Notes: generated by a model not told the origin, from the sequence alone. A DNA stretch of 64,000 nt from Celeribacter sp. PS-C1 (GCF_019429625.1 NZ_JAHXRW010000001.1:310001-374000), one strand, 5' to 3'. Numbered from the stretch's first letter, positions 35,494 to 46,425 are shown. A program made the numbers and translations.

Positions 35494-35736
35494 TTACCGC
35501 AAGCGCCGGGCCAGCCCGATCAACAGGCTCGCGCCGAAAATTCCGACAATGAGCTGCGGCACCCAGCTGTTTGCGGCATAAATGCCGACGAGCGACAGGA
35601 TCAGGTTCAGCACAAAGGCGCCCGCGATCCCCAACAGAATATTCGCGAGAATCCCTGTGTCTGCCTTCATGAAGCTGCTGGCAATCCAGCCCGCAAGCCC
35701 GCCAACGATGATCGATGCGATAAGTCCAAGTCCCAT
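35494..35736 (-). CDS. GlsB/YeaQ/YmgE-family membrane protein
   Basis: This is an 80-aa transglycosylase-associated-type membrane protein with three hydrophobic helices and the family's glycine motifs (IIVGGLAGWIASSFMK, GILANILLGIAGAFV, LIVGIFGASLLIGLARR). Members are stress-induced in enterobacteria; the molecular role is unclear. AAAAGGAG precedes ATG 35736 by 6 nt, which settles the start. Confidence 0.85.
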   Translation of the reverse strand: MGLGLIASIIVGGLAGWIASSFMKADTGILANILLGIAGAFVLNLILSLVGIYAANSWVPQLIVGIFGASLLIGLARRLR

Positions 35737-35767
35737 GGTCCACTCCTTTTCGGTACATCTTTCAACG

Positions 35768-35803
35768 AAAACGGGCGCCGAAAGGTTCCCCCTTCGACGC
35801 CCG
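35768..35803 (-). terminator. Terminator after dapD
   Basis: On the minus strand ACGGGCG and CGCCCGT pair, with an inner TCGAA/TTTCG extension, followed by TTTTCG. It lies about 20 bp after the dapD stop. Confidence 0.8.
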
Positions 35804-35822
35804 TAAATCATGTCACCGAAAA

Positions 35823-36650
35823 TCAGTCGCGCAGTAGCTCGTTGATCCCGGTTTTGGAACGGGTCTTGGCGTCCACACGCTTCACGATCACCGCGCAGTA
35901 GAGGTTCACACCGTTCTTCGACGGCATGGTGCCCGCGACGACGACGGAGTACGGCGGCACTTCGCCGTAGAAAACTTCGCCGGTTTCGCGATCAACGATC
36001 TTGGTGGACTGACCGAGGAAGACGCCCATACCGAGCACGGTGCCTTCGCGGACGATCACGCCTTCGACCACTTCGGAGCGCGCGCCGATGAAGCAATTGT
36101 CTTCGATGATGGTCGGGCCGGCCTGCATCGGTTCAAGCACGCCGCCGATGCCGACGCCACCGGACAGGTGGACGTTCTTGCCGATCTGCGCACAGGAGCC
36201 AACGGTGGCCCAGGTGTCGACCATGGTGCCGGTGTCGACGTGTGCGCCGAGGTTCACGAAGGACGGCATCAACACGACGCCCGGCGCGATGTAGGCGGAT
36301 TTGCGGACCACGGCGTTCGGCACGGCGCGGAACCCGGCTTCTTTGAACTCGGCGGTGCCCCAACCTTTGAACTTGCTGTCGACCTTGTCCCACCAGCCGG
36401 AGCCTTGCGGGCCGCCGTCATGCAGTTCCATGTCCTTGATGCGGAAGCCCAGTAGCACGGCTTTCTTGGCCCATTGGTTCACATGCCAGCTACCGTCGTC
36501 CTGTTTCTCGGCAACCCGAAGCGTGCCGCTGTCGAGCGCATTGAGAGTGGCTTCAATGGCTTCGCGGGTTTCGCCGCCTGTTGCAGGGGTGATCGTATCG
36601 CGCGCGTCCCACGCGGCTTCGATGGCGGCTTCGAGCTGTGCATTCGACAT
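35823..36650 (-). CDS. dapD: Tetrahydrodipicolinate N-succinyltransferase
   Basis: DapD succinylates tetrahydrodipicolinate in lysine/DAP synthesis. After an N-terminal helical domain, the left-handed beta-helix hexapeptide region is plain ([28 protein letters not shown], then [34 protein letters not shown]). The C-terminal strand ([25 protein letters not shown]) is the usual family ending. ATG 36650 gives 275 aa, the standard size; ATG 36668 would add six residues. Confidence 0.97.
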   Translation of the reverse strand: MSNAQLEAAIEAAWDARDTITPATGGETREAIEATLNALDSGTLRVAEKQDDGSWHVNQWAKKAVLLGFRIKDMELHDGGPQGSGWWDKVDSKFKGWGTAEFKEAGFRAVPNAVVRKSAYIAPGVVLMPSFVNLGAHVDTGTMVDTWATVGSCAQIGKNVHLSGGVGIGGVLEPMQAGPTIIEDNCFIGARSEVVEGVIVREGTVLGMGVFLGQSTKIVDRETGEVFYGEVPPYSVVVAGTMPSKNGVNLYCAVIVKRVDAKTRSKTGINELLRD

Positions 36651-36770
36651 GTTGGTCTCCGAGGTCATCGTGGAATATATGGTCCCGCAGGCTATAGTCG
36701 TTCAAACACCTCCGCGCAACGCGCGAGAGAGCACAGGCGACGAGACAAAACGACATAAGGCAGGACAGCA

Positions 36771-37625
36771 ATGACCGAGACGAAACAAACCGACCGCCGC
36801 CACCCGTTGCGCGACAGCCGCATCGACCGCGATACGGCGCAACATATCCCGGACACGCCGCAAACCCGCTCGCCATCCTATAAGCTTGCGTTTACCGACG
36901 GCGATTTCATGTTTCGGGACGAATTGCGGCCGGTGCGCTTGCAGTTGGAGCTGTTGAAGCCTGAGATTTTGATGGAGGAATTCGGGGTCGAAAGCACCAT
37001 CGTGCTCTTCGGCGGCGCCCGCATTCCAGCGCCGGACAAAAAAGAAAAGGCGAAGACCAAGACTTTGGCCGAGCTGTCGAAATACTACGATGAGGCGCGC
37101 GAATTTTCCCGGATCATGACGGCGCGTAACAACGGGCATAAAGACAACATCATCGTCACCGGCGGTGGACCCGGTGTGATGGAGGCGGGAAATCGAGGCG
37201 CGCAGGATGCCGGCGGGATTTCCATCGGCCTCAACATCGTTTTGCCGCATGAGCAGGCGCCGAATGAATATGTCACGCCGGAGTTGTGTTTCAATTTTCA
37301 TTATTTCGCCATCCGCAAGATGCATTTCCTGATGCGGGCGAAGGCCATCGTGGTGTTCCCCGGCGGCTTTGGCACGCTCGATGAGATGTTCGAAAGCCTG
37401 ACGTTGATTCAAACGGGGCGGATGCGGCGCGTGCCGTTTCTTTTGTTCGGCAAAGAGTTTTGGCAAAACATCATCAATTGGGAGGCTCTGGCCGAAGCGG
37501 GGACGATCGCTCCGACGGATCTCGAACTGTTCAAATTCGTGGAGACGGCTGACGAGGCGGTGCGAGCGATTGATGACTGGCCAAACCAGGGCCCACGTGA
37601 GGAGATTGACGGGCGCTCATCTTAA
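36771..37625 (+). CDS. LOG-family protein (TIGR00730-like)
   Basis: This is a Rossmann-fold protein of 284 aa with the LOG signature motifs GGGPGVMEAGNRGA (about residues 126-139) and PGGFGTLDE (about 198-206). LOG proteins hydrolyse nucleotide 5'-monophosphates, releasing the base (cytokinin ribotides in plants); older labels say lysine decarboxylase, which is misleading. It has an extended N-terminus of about 70 residues compared with small LOGs. AGGACAG precedes the ATG. Confidence 0.88.
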   Translation: MTETKQTDRRHPLRDSRIDRDTAQHIPDTPQTRSPSYKLAFTDGDFMFRDELRPVRLQLELLKPEILMEEFGVESTIVLFGGARIPAPDKKEKAKTKTLAELSKYYDEAREFSRIMTARNNGHKDNIIVTGGGPGVMEAGNRGAQDAGGISIGLNIVLPHEQAPNEYVTPELCFNFHYFAIRKMHFLMRAKAIVVFPGGFGTLDEMFESLTLIQTGRMRRVPFLLFGKEFWQNIINWEALAEAGTIAPTDLELFKFVETADEAVRAIDDWPNQGPREEIDGRSS

Positions 37626-37810
37626 GCTTCTTGCACCTTTGAGGCGGGAGTAGGCGGTTTAAAGGTGCGTTGAGGTGACATCATCTGCTGCATGTAACGA
37701 TCCAGTGCCATTTCTTGGATGATGGCGCCGATGGTCTGGCCTTCGGTCCTGGCCAAAAGGTGTATCATTTCGACAGTGGTTTTGGGCAGAAGCAGTGTGA
37801 GCTTTTCCAT
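37622..37810 (-). CDS. Small ribbon-helix-helix-like protein (62 aa)
   Basis: This is a 62-aa protein with the pattern of a ribbon-helix-helix DNA-binding domain: a strand (KLTLLLPKTTVEMI) and two helices (HLLARTEGQTIGAIIQEMALDRYM), then a flexible tail. ATG 37810 was chosen because the domain begins there. It lies 13 bp downstream of the next RHH protein on the same strand, so the two are one unit, and its stop overlaps the end of the converging LOG gene. Confidence 0.55.
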   Translation of the reverse strand: MEKLTLLLPKTTVEMIHLLARTEGQTIGAIIQEMALDRYMQQMMSPQRTFKPPTPASKVQEA

Positions 37811-37823
37811 TGGTTGCCTCGGA

Positions 37824-38255
37824 TCAGAAGGGAAGGGGCTTTTGCGCCAGATAACGCGTGACGAGATGATGATGCGCGTGGTCGGGAAAGGGTGTGCCAA
37901 AGCGTTTCATCAGAGCGGAATAGGGATGGCCAAGTTCGGAGGCCTTGCACAACCGATCGCCCTCAACGGTTTGAAGGATCAAACCGCCGCCCCGTTCTGC
38001 AAGTTCATAACCCTTGGCGCGCAGGGTTTCTTGTAGGTCCGTCCAGCTGGTCGCGTAGGCGAAGTCATGAGCCAGATAGGCCTGCAACGCATGGGGTTTG
38101 CGGGGGCCTTTGTAGCCAAAAGACCCCTCAAGTGGGCGCACGGCCTCGTCGAGCCTGTCGCGAATGAACGCCCCGATCGGCAGACCTGCAAGGGTCGCCG
38201 CCCGCTCGATGCGGGTTCCAAGGTCGTCTTCGAATCTGATTGTTATCCAGTCCAT
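37824..38255 (-). CDS. RHH protein with a relaxase-like C-terminal segment
   Basis: This is a 143-aa protein with an N-terminal ribbon-helix-helix (MDWITIRFEDDLGTRIERAATL, IGAFIRDRLDEAV). A second part, from about residue 70 (SWTDLQETLRAKGYELAERGGGLILQTVEGDRLCKASEL), resembles the small domain found in relaxase/mobilisation proteins. No relaxase core is present. It is transcribed with a second RHH-like gene 13 bp downstream. It could be a transcription regulator derived from mobilisation genes. The relaxase link is by eye only. Confidence 0.55.
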   Translation of the reverse strand: MDWITIRFEDDLGTRIERAATLAGLPIGAFIRDRLDEAVRPLEGSFGYKGPRKPHALQAYLAHDFAYATSWTDLQETLRAKGYELAERGGGLILQTVEGDRLCKASELGHPYSALMKRFGTPFPDHAHHHLVTRYLAQKPLPF

Positions 38256-38290
38256 GCCCGAATGATCACTCGGGCATGGTTAAGATGAGG

Positions 38291-39490
38291 TTACGGCGCC
38301 TGAATGCCCGCCTCTGCCTCAATCTGACGGCGCGATTTGCGGGCGCGCTCGGTCGCGGATTTGAGCTGGCCACAGGCCGCCATGATGTCCTCGCCCCGCG
38401 GCGTTCGGATCGGAGACGCGTAACCCGCCTGCATCAGGATCGTCGCAAAGGCGCGAATGCGGTTGTTCGACGACCGTTGATAGGGTGCACCGGGCCATTC
38501 GTTAAATGGAATGAGGTTCACCTTGGCCGGAATGCCGTCCAGAAGTTTCACAAGACGGTGCGCATCCTCATCCGTGTCGTTCACATCCTTGAGCATCACA
38601 TATTCAAAGGTGATGCGTTCGGAGTTCGTCGCCTTGGGATATTCGCGCAGTGCCTCCAAGAGCTTCTCGATGTTCCACTTCTTGTTGATCGGCACCAGAA
38701 CGTCGCGGGTCTCGTCGGTGGTCGCATGGAAGGACACGGCCAGCAGACAACCGATCTCTTGAGCCGTGCGGTGAATTTCCGGAACGACGCCAGAGGTCGA
38801 CAGCGTGATGCGCCGACGCCCCAAAGCGATGCCTTCGCCATCCATCACGATCTTCATTGCATCGCGGACGTTCTCGAAATTGTACAGAGGCTCGCCCATC
38901 CCCATCAGCACGATGTTGGACAACAGCCGCGTCTCATCTTTGGGTGCGCCCTTTTCCGGCCATTCGTCCAGATCGTCTCGCGCCATCATTACCTGGCCGA
39001 CGATCTCGGCGGCGGTGAGGTTGCGCACCAGTTTCTGCGTGCCGGTGTGACAGAAGGAACATGTCAGGGTGCAGCCCACCTGCGACGATACACAAAGCGT
39101 GCCGCGGCCTTCTTCGGGGATGTAGACCACCTCAACCTCATGTCCGCCATCGATGCGGACGAGGTATTTGCGGGTGCCATCCTCTGAGACCTGTTTCGAA
39201 ACAACCTCCGGCACACGCACTTCGAACTTTTCGGACAGCTCGGCGCGATAGCCCTTGGCAAGGTTGGTCATCTCCGCGAAATCGCGTTCGCCCCATTGGT
39301 AGATCCACTGCCAGATCTGGCCAGCGCGCATCTTTGCCTGTTTCTCTGGTGTGCCGTTTTCGATCAACACCTGCCGCAGCGCATCACGCGTCAGCCCGAC
39401 AAGATTGATCTTGTCAGAGGGCGTTTCCTTGCGCGGAAAGGTCATAACATCCTGCGTGATCGGTGCGCTGGGTTCCATGGCGGGTCTCAT
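38291..39490 (-). CDS. rlmN: Dual-specificity 23S rRNA/tRNA adenine-C2 methyltransferase
   Basis: RlmN is a radical-SAM enzyme that makes 2-methyladenosine at A2503 of 23S rRNA and A37 of some tRNAs. The [4Fe-4S] motif [11 protein letters not shown] matches CxxxCxxC near residue 133-140. GMGEPLYN and SGVVPEIHR are RlmN marks. The methyl-carrying Cys should be near the C-terminus, in IMAACGQLK. It is 399 aa, normal for alphaproteobacteria. The start may be ATG 39490 or 39478. Confidence 0.96.
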   Translation of the reverse strand: MRPAMEPSAPITQDVMTFPRKETPSDKINLVGLTRDALRQVLIENGTPEKQAKMRAGQIWQWIYQWGERDFAEMTNLAKGYRAELSEKFEVRVPEVVSKQVSEDGTRKYLVRIDGGHEVEVVYIPEEGRGTLCVSSQVGCTLTCSFCHTGTQKLVRNLTAAEIVGQVMMARDDLDEWPEKGAPKDETRLLSNIVLMGMGEPLYNFENVRDAMKIVMDGEGIALGRRRITLSTSGVVPEIHRTAQEIGCLLAVSFHATTDETRDVLVPINKKWNIEKLLEALREYPKATNSERITFEYVMLKDVNDTDEDAHRLVKLLDGIPAKVNLIPFNEWPGAPYQRSSNNRIRAFATILMQAGYASPIRTPRGEDIMAACGQLKSATERARKSRRQIEAEAGIQAP

Positions 39491-39545
39491 CAGTAACGGT
39501 GATTAAGCGGCTCCCCTACAGGATTCCCCGCTGGAAAGCCATAAG

Positions 39546-39571
39546 AAAAGGCCCCGCGACAGCAGGGCCTG
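39546..39571 (-). terminator. Terminator after the IalB-family gene
   Basis: On the minus strand AGGCCC and GGGCCT pair around a GC-rich loop and are followed by TTTTCTT, about 22 bp after the stop. Confidence 0.8.
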
Positions 39572-39592
39572 ACCTCACATCTTCGGCAATGT

Positions 39593-40132
39593 TTACTTGC
39601 CGCAGCGGTTTGCGGCCTCTTCGACAGAGGCGGTAAAGCCCAGAAGCGAGAAGGTGTCTTTAGTGATCGTGCCGCGCGAGGAGTTGCCGGTCAGCGTCGC
39701 CGTGGCGCCGCGCTTCATCGCTGCGATGATTTTGGCGTCATCCTCGGGCGTGACGGCCCAAGCGGTCTCGTCGTCCGAGTTGGTGAACAGTGTGAATTCC
39801 GAACCGCCGATTTCCATCGTCACGTTGGAGCCCGGCTCGAACGGATAGCCGCCCAGGAAAGACACCTGACCGTTGACGCCATTGCCCGGACCATAGGTCA
39901 CGAAGAGCAAAATCTCAGAGCGCGTCACCGATTTCGGACGACCCGAACTGTCGGTGTTCAGCGTCTCTTTCGGCACCGAAACCGCCCAGCAGGTCTTGTT
40001 CGGCTGGCTTTCTTCATAGACATACCAATCGGTGTTTGAGCCGACCTGATTGGTGCTTTCCTGCGCGAATGCCGGACCTGCTAGACCCAGCAGGGTCGTT
40101 GCGAACAGGGTCTGTTTCACGAAAAATCTCAT
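39593..40132 (-). CDS. Invasion-associated locus B (IalB) family protein
   Basis: This is a periplasmic protein of 179 aa with a signal peptide ending near AGPAFAQ. The following domain is of the IalB family: W--Y---S-P-KTCW near the start, a central GG-PFEPGSNVTMEIGG, and an acidic W-V-PEDD-KII-AMKRG motif. Two cysteines (KTCW and the C-terminal NRCGK) probably form a disulphide. IalB aids erythrocyte invasion in Bartonella; in marine relatives the role is unknown. ATG 40132 was chosen for the signal peptide. Confidence 0.87.
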   Translation of the reverse strand: MRFFVKQTLFATTLLGLAGPAFAQESTNQVGSNTDWYVYEESQPNKTCWAVSVPKETLNTDSSGRPKSVTRSEILLFVTYGPGNGVNGQVSFLGGYPFEPGSNVTMEIGGSEFTLFTNSDDETAWAVTPEDDAKIIAAMKRGATATLTGNSSRGTITKDTFSLLGFTASVEEAANRCGK

Positions 40133-40371
40133 TGAACTCTCGCTGCCTCTCAACTTTCGGTCGATTGCGACCATTTCAGGCCTGTCTTGACCACATCTTC
40201 CGCTGTCTATAGCCGCGGTTTCGAGAAGGGGTCAGGCCAAATTCCATCATCTGCGGGCACAGTAACGCAATTCCGCCGATTTGGGAAAGACCCTTGGCAG
40301 AAATTCGCTGAAACGTGAAAAGCCGTCAAAACCAATGCGATTGTGCGGGTTTTCTTTGTTGCCGAAAATAC

Positions 40372-41130
40372 TCAGAACCACTCGGAAATGAGTTTGAGCG
40401 CCAGGGCCGTTGAGGCGATCACCAACACGGGTTTGATCAGCTTTGCCCCGACTTTCGTGGCGAGTGTGGACCCCACATAGGCGCCTGCGATCTGGGCCAC
40501 GCCCATGGCAAGGCCGAGCATCCACAAAGGCTTGGCCACAAGTACAAATCCCGCCAGCCCGCCGATGTTCGAGGCGAAGTTCAAAAGTTTCGTGTGAGCC
40601 GTGGCCTTGAGGATTCCGTAGCCCGCAAGGCTGACGAAACCCAACATGAAAAACGCACCCGTACCCGGCCCGACAAGCCCATCATAAAACCCGATGAACG
40701 GCACGAAGGTAGAGGCAAACAAAAGAGGTGTGATGCGCTGGGTCCGGTCCATATCGTTGAGGCCGGGTTTGAAGGCAAAGAACAGCGCGATGGCAATCAA
40801 AAGGACGGGCAGGCCGAGGCGGATCACATCGGTAGGGAGCGAGCTTGCCAAAAGTGCGCCGAGCATTGCGCCCGCGAAGGACAGCGCCGCGGGGCCGGTC
40901 TGTTTGCGCAGATCGACGTGCCCGGCGCGCGCGTAATTGATCGCGGCCATGCCAGCGCCAAAGAGGCCTTGGACTTTGTTCGTCGCCAGCGCCTGAACCG
41001 GCGGAATGCCCGCGAGCATGAGGACAGGCACGGTGATCAAGCCACCGCCGCCTGCGATGCTGTCAACAAAACCGGCGATGAACCCGGCCGCCATGAGGAT
41101 CAGCAGGAGATCGAGCGAGACCTCAAACAC
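40372..41130 (-). CDS. TSUP/TauE-SafE family permease
   Basis: This is a 252-aa inner-membrane transporter with about eight helices in two repeats. The first repeat is marked by AGFIAGFVDSIAGGGGLITVPVLMLAGI with ALATNKVQG, the second by GFYDGLVGPGTGAFFMLGFVS with ATAHTKLLNFASNIGGL. Family members export or import sulfite, taurine-derived sulfonates or organic acids; the substrate here is unknown. The GTG at 41130 gives the usual family start and lies 7 bp after the serB stop; the frame is open further upstream inside serB. Confidence 0.85.
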   Translation of the reverse strand: MFEVSLDLLLILMAAGFIAGFVDSIAGGGGLITVPVLMLAGIPPVQALATNKVQGLFGAGMAAINYARAGHVDLRKQTGPAALSFAGAMLGALLASSLPTDVIRLGLPVLLIAIALFFAFKPGLNDMDRTQRITPLLFASTFVPFIGFYDGLVGPGTGAFFMLGFVSLAGYGILKATAHTKLLNFASNIGGLAGFVLVAKPLWMLGLAMGVAQIAGAYVGSTLATKVGAKLIKPVLVIASTALALKLISEWF

Positions 41131-41137
41131 AGTAAAA

Positions 41138-42016
41138 TCAAACACTGGCGAAATCGGACCGCGCGTAGCCCTGAACGAACAGGAGCGCAGAAAGATCGCC
41201 GTGATTGATCCGAATCTCACATTCGGCAGCGACAGAAGGTTTGGCATGAAGCGCCACACCCGCGCCCGCCAGTTTCAGCATGCCAAGGTCATTCGCGCCG
41301 TCACCTACGGCCATCACATCCGAGTGCGTCAAACCGAGCCGCGCGGTGATCTCTTCGAGCGCGGCGACCTTGGCCTCACGTCCGAGGATCGGCAGGCCCG
41401 GTTTGCCGACCAGCTCACCATTCTCGACTAGCAAGGTGTTGGCGCGGTTCTCGTCGAACCCAAGCGCCTCTGCGACATAGCCGGTGAAGGCCGTAAAGCC
41501 GCCAGACACCAGCGCGCAATAGGCGCCGTCACGCTTCATGGTGGCGAGTAGCTCCTTGCCGCCGGGCATGAAGGTGATGCGTTCGTCGATGACCTTTTGA
41601 ATGACGCTTTCTGGCAGACCTTTCAAAAGCCCGACGCGTTCGGTCAGTGCGCCTTCGAAATCCAGCTCGCCGTTCATCGCCTTCGCGGTGATCTCCTTGA
41701 CCCGCTCACCGACACCTGCGACATCCGCCAGCTCGTCGATGCATTCTTGCTGGATCATGGTCGAATCCATATCGGCCAAGAGCATCTTTTTGCGGCGCCC
41801 CTCGGTCGGCACGACGATCAGATCGATGCCCTGCGTTTGCAGACCTTCCCAGACATCCCAGTGATTCGACGGCACAGAGGCCACGCTGAACTCCGCGGCC
41901 TCGCCAAGCGACAGCCATTTGAGATCGCCACCACCCCAAGCCGAACGAAGCGCGTCGGCGGTGGTCAGATTGAGTGCCGGTGCGGCGGGGTTGGTGAGAA
42001 GGATACAGGTGAACAT
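41138..42016 (-). CDS. serB: Phosphoserine phosphatase
   Basis: SerB performs the last step of serine synthesis, removing phosphate from phosphoserine. HAD motifs are LLADMDSTMIQQE (nucleophile Asp, about residue 81), ALVSGGFTAF, and VAVGDGANDLGML with the Lys in LHAKPSVA. An N-terminal ACT-like domain of about 75 residues precedes the HAD core. It is 292 aa, normal. It is divergent from serC-serA, so the three serine genes are grouped in one place. Confidence 0.96.
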   Translation of the reverse strand: MFTCILLTNPAAPALNLTTADALRSAWGGGDLKWLSLGEAAEFSVASVPSNHWDVWEGLQTQGIDLIVVPTEGRRKKMLLADMDSTMIQQECIDELADVAGVGERVKEITAKAMNGELDFEGALTERVGLLKGLPESVIQKVIDERITFMPGGKELLATMKRDGAYCALVSGGFTAFTGYVAEALGFDENRANTLLVENGELVGKPGLPILGREAKVAALEEITARLGLTHSDVMAVGDGANDLGMLKLAGAGVALHAKPSVAAECEIRINHGDLSALLFVQGYARSDFASV

Positions 42017-42189
42017 GGGAGGCCTCCGTTTGTCGCCTGTCTACGCAATGAAATGCCGGGTTTCCAGCGCTATGAGGCCCTGTCGTGATGGTTTTCCGAG
42101 GCGAGGCCGAAGTTTCCAATCGGAAACGATCCAGCGCATATGCGACGTATGTCGGATAAAAATGCGACAGATTTTTGCGAATCCATATT

Positions 42190-42262
42190 GCTGAGCGCTC
42201 AGAAAGCCACTAATTCGATCCGCGGGACACCTCTCCCCAACGAGAGGCATTTATCTGGAAGG
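42190..42262 (+). promoter_or_regulatory. Candidate serC-type leader RNA
   Basis: The 5' region of serC carries a hairpin, CCTCTC/GAGAGG with a 6-nt loop (42230-42247), followed by a short T-rich stretch and then the Shine-Dalgarno AAGGATA. Alphaproteobacterial serC-serA operons are known to carry a structured leader (serC RNA motif) ending in a terminator-like hairpin near the start codon. The position and shape agree; I could not compare it with the covariance model. Confidence 0.45.
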
Positions 42263-42270
42263 ATAGCATT

Positions 42271-43413
42271 ATGGCTACCAAGCACCCGCAGGCGCGCCCT
42301 GCGAATCCGCGTTTTTCGTCCGGCCCTTGCGCCAAAATCCCCACATTCTCTCTTGATCTGCTGGCTGACGCGCCTCTGGGCCGTTCGCACCGTGCCAAAG
42401 TTGGCAAGGAAAAGCTGAACGCCGCGATCGAGACGACCCGCGACATTCTTGGCATCCCTGCCGATTACAAAATCGGTATCGTGCCCGCTTCCGACACCGG
42501 CGCCGTTGAAATGGCCATGTGGTCCCTTCTGGGGGCTCGTAAGGCCACGATGGTTGCCTGGGAATCCTTCGGTGCTGGCTGGGTCACCGACGTTGTCAAA
42601 CAGCTCAAGATCGACGCTGATGTGAAAACCGCTGACTACGGTCAGATCGTCGATTTCGCTGACATTGATTTCAACACCGATGTGGTCTTCACTTGGAACG
42701 GCACCACCTCCGGCGTGCGCGTGGCCAATGGCGATGCGATCCCGGCCGACCGCGAAGGTCTGACCATCTGTGACGCGACCTCTGCGGCCTTCGCGATGGA
42801 CCTGCCTTGGGACAAGCTCGATGTCACCACCTTCTCCTGGCAGAAGGTGATGGGCGGCGAAGCGGCTCATGGCATCATCGTGCTCTCCCCGCGCGCCGTT
42901 GAGCGTCTGGAAAGCTACACGCCCGCATGGCCGCTGCCGAAAATCTTCCGCATGACCAAAGGCGGCAAGCTGATCGAAGGCATCTTCAAAGGTGAAACGA
43001 TCAACACGCCCTCGATGCTTGCGGTCGAGGATTATCTTGTGGCGCTTGAGTGGGCGCAAAAGATCGGCGGCCTGCCGAAACTGATCGAACGTTCGACCAC
43101 CAATGCGAAAGTGCTTTGGGATTTCTGTGATCGTCATGACTGGATCGCCAACCTCGCCGAAGATGAGGCCACGCGGTCGAACACCTCTGTGTGTCTGAAG
43201 TTCACCGATGACCGCATCAAGGACGGTGCAGCCTTCGCGAAAGCCGTGGCCAAGAAGCTCGAAGATTACAACGTCGCTTATGACGTTGGTGCCTACCGCG
43301 ATGCTCCTGCCGGTCTGCGGGTTTGGTGTGGTGCGACAATCGAAGCCGCTGATGTCGAGGCGCTGACGCTTTGGCTCAAGTGGGCCTTCGAAGAGTGCAT
43401 CGCTGAGCAATAA
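42271..43413 (+). CDS. serC: Phosphoserine aminotransferase
   Basis: SerC is a PLP enzyme that converts 3-phosphohydroxypyruvate to phosphoserine using glutamate. The N-terminus [16 protein letters not shown] is typical of the alphaproteobacterial form. The PLP Lys lies in [21 protein letters not shown] (about residue 192), with [12 protein letters not shown] and [12 protein letters not shown] before it. It is 380 aa, normal. AAGGATA precedes the ATG. serA follows 92 bp downstream. Confidence 0.96.
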   Translation: MATKHPQARPANPRFSSGPCAKIPTFSLDLLADAPLGRSHRAKVGKEKLNAAIETTRDILGIPADYKIGIVPASDTGAVEMAMWSLLGARKATMVAWESFGAGWVTDVVKQLKIDADVKTADYGQIVDFADIDFNTDVVFTWNGTTSGVRVANGDAIPADREGLTICDATSAAFAMDLPWDKLDVTTFSWQKVMGGEAAHGIIVLSPRAVERLESYTPAWPLPKIFRMTKGGKLIEGIFKGETINTPSMLAVEDYLVALEWAQKIGGLPKLIERSTTNAKVLWDFCDRHDWIANLAEDEATRSNTSVCLKFTDDRIKDGAAFAKAVAKKLEDYNVAYDVGAYRDAPAGLRVWCGATIEAADVEALTLWLKWAFEECIAEQ

Positions 43414-43505
43414 TACCGCGCATTAGGCGCTTATGGACTTCAACGGGCGGCGGCCTGCCGCCCGGTTTTCCCACAGAATTCTCATATGACAGGAGCCTGA
43501 AAATC

Positions 43506-45098
43506 ATGGCACCCAAAGTTCTCGTCTCCGACAAACTCTCGGAAACTGCCGTTCAAATCTTTCGCGACCGTGGCATCGACGTCGATTTCCTGCCCGATCT
43601 CGGCAAGGACAAAGACAAACTCGCCGAGGTGATCGGCAAATATGACGGTCTCGCAATCCGTTCCGCGACCAAAGTCACCGCAGCCCTTCTGGAGCATGCT
43701 GACAACCTGAAAGTCGTGGGTCGCGCTGGTATCGGCACCGACAACGTCGACAAGGAAGCCGCGTCGAAAAAAGGTGTGATCGTCATGAACACGCCGTTCG
43801 GCAACATGATCACCACTGCCGAGCACGCCATTGCGATGATGTTCGCGGTTGCCCGTCAAATCCCCGAAGCCTCCGCCTCCACCCACGCGGGCAAATGGGA
43901 GAAATCCAAGTTCATGGGGGTCGAGCTGACCGCCAAGACCCTCGGCGTGATCGGTGCGGGCAACATCGGTGGCATCGTCTGTAACCGTGCGCTGGGCCTG
44001 AAGATGAAAGTGGTCGCCTACGATCCCTTCCTCTCCGAGGAGCGTGCCACCGAGATCGGTGTGGAGAAAGTCGAGCTTGACGAGCTTCTGCGCCGCGCTG
44101 ACTTCATCACCCTGCACGTGCCGCTGACCGACAGCACCCGCAACATCCTCTCGAAAGAAAACCTCGAGAAGACCAAGAAAGGTGTGCGGATCATCAACTG
44201 TGCCCGTGGTGGCCTCGTCGATGAGGAAGCTCTCGCAGAGCTGTTGAAATCCGGTCATGTTGCGGGCGCCGCTTTCGACGTTTTCGCCGAAGAGCCCGCC
44301 AAAGAGAACGTGCTCTTTAACCTCCCGAACGTGGTCTGCACTCCGCACCTGGGCGCCTCCACCACGGAAGCTCAGGAAAACGTGGCGCTGCAAGTGGCCG
44401 AGCAAATGTCCAACTATCTCTTGGACGGTGCTGTCGAAAACGCGCTCAACATGCCGTCGATGACCGCCGAAGAAGCCAAGGTCATGGGCCCGTGGGTTCA
44501 ACTGGCCGAAAACCTCGGCGCCTTCATCGGTCAGGTCACCGAAGAAGCCATCGAAGACATCAAGATCACCTTTGACGGTGTCGCCTCTGAGATGAACCTC
44601 AAGGCGCTGGAATGTGCCGTTCTTGCAGGGATCATGCAGGCGGTGAACCCGGACGTGAACATGGTGTCCGCGCCGCTGATCGCGAAAGACCGTGGCATCC
44701 AGATCTCGAAAACCACGCAGGACGCGTCCGGCGTGTTTGACGGCTACATCAAGCTCGACATCCAGACCGTCGAGAAATACCGCACCATCGCGGGCACGGT
44801 GTTCTCCGATGGCAAGCCGCGTTTCATCCAGATCAAGGGCATCACCATCGACGCCGAAGTGGGTGAGCATATGCTTTACACTACGAACAAGGACGTCCCC
44901 GGCGTTCTGGGCAAACTCGGCACCCTGTTGGCTGAGCATGACGAGAACATCGCAAACTTTACCCTGGGCCGTGCCGAAGCGGGTGGAGACGCGATTGCCA
45001 TGACCTTCCTTGATACGCCGATCAAGCCGGAAACCGTCAAGGCGCTCAAGGACTCCGGGCTGTTCCAGCGGGTCAATCCGCTGCACTTCAAGGCCTGA
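43506..45098 (+). CDS. serA: D-3-phosphoglycerate dehydrogenase
   Basis: SerA is the first enzyme of serine synthesis. NAD-binding motif GVIGAGNIGGIVCNRA (about 150-165), active-site residues in NCARGGLVDE (Arg), PKENVLF nearby, and PHLGASTTEA (His). After the catalytic part come the intervening ASB domain (about 320-450) and a C-terminal ACT domain (MLYTTNKDVPGVLGKLGTLLAEHDENIANFTLGR), which in other species binds serine for feedback control. It is 530 aa, the long type. AGGAGCC precedes the ATG. Confidence 0.97.
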   Translation: MAPKVLVSDKLSETAVQIFRDRGIDVDFLPDLGKDKDKLAEVIGKYDGLAIRSATKVTAALLEHADNLKVVGRAGIGTDNVDKEAASKKGVIVMNTPFGNMITTAEHAIAMMFAVARQIPEASASTHAGKWEKSKFMGVELTAKTLGVIGAGNIGGIVCNRALGLKMKVVAYDPFLSEERATEIGVEKVELDELLRRADFITLHVPLTDSTRNILSKENLEKTKKGVRIINCARGGLVDEEALAELLKSGHVAGAAFDVFAEEPAKENVLFNLPNVVCTPHLGASTTEAQENVALQVAEQMSNYLLDGAVENALNMPSMTAEEAKVMGPWVQLAENLGAFIGQVTEEAIEDIKITFDGVASEMNLKALECAVLAGIMQAVNPDVNMVSAPLIAKDRGIQISKTTQDASGVFDGYIKLDIQTVEKYRTIAGTVFSDGKPRFIQIKGITIDAEVGEHMLYTTNKDVPGVLGKLGTLLAEHDENIANFTLGRAEAGGDAIAMTFLDTPIKPETVKALKDSGLFQRVNPLHFKA

Positions 45099-45164
45099 TA
45101 TTCGGGTGACTAAGCGCCCTCGGGCGCGCGTCTGATCGCACAGGCGTCTTTGACAAAATTATCA

Positions 45165-45203
45165 GAAGGGCCGCTGGACAAATCAGCGGCCCTTCGTCTT
45201 TTT
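45165..45203 (+). terminator. Terminator after serA
   Basis: GAAGGGCCGCTG and CAGCGGCCCTTC form a perfect 12-bp stem with a 7-nt loop, followed by GTCTTTTT. Confidence 0.92.
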
Positions 45204-45283
45204 ATGCCCTACCGCAGCGTCAAGACGCTATTGTACCCAGAGAAAGACACGGGGCCGAGGCCCCTTTAGGGAGAAAAGACCCC

Positions 45284-46414
<1,131 letters not shown>

Positions 46415-46425
46415 GGGGAACTGTG

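Noticed and set aside
43482-45086. 534-codon open frame antisense to serA
   Set aside because: This is a shadow of serA codon use, rich in His, Asp, Val and Gly with no recognisable motif.
45250-45264. GGGGCC/GGCCCC palindrome in the frmA leader as a regulator site
   Set aside because: The loop is too small for the full stem and nothing ties it to a known formaldehyde regulator. It is probably chance in GC-rich DNA.
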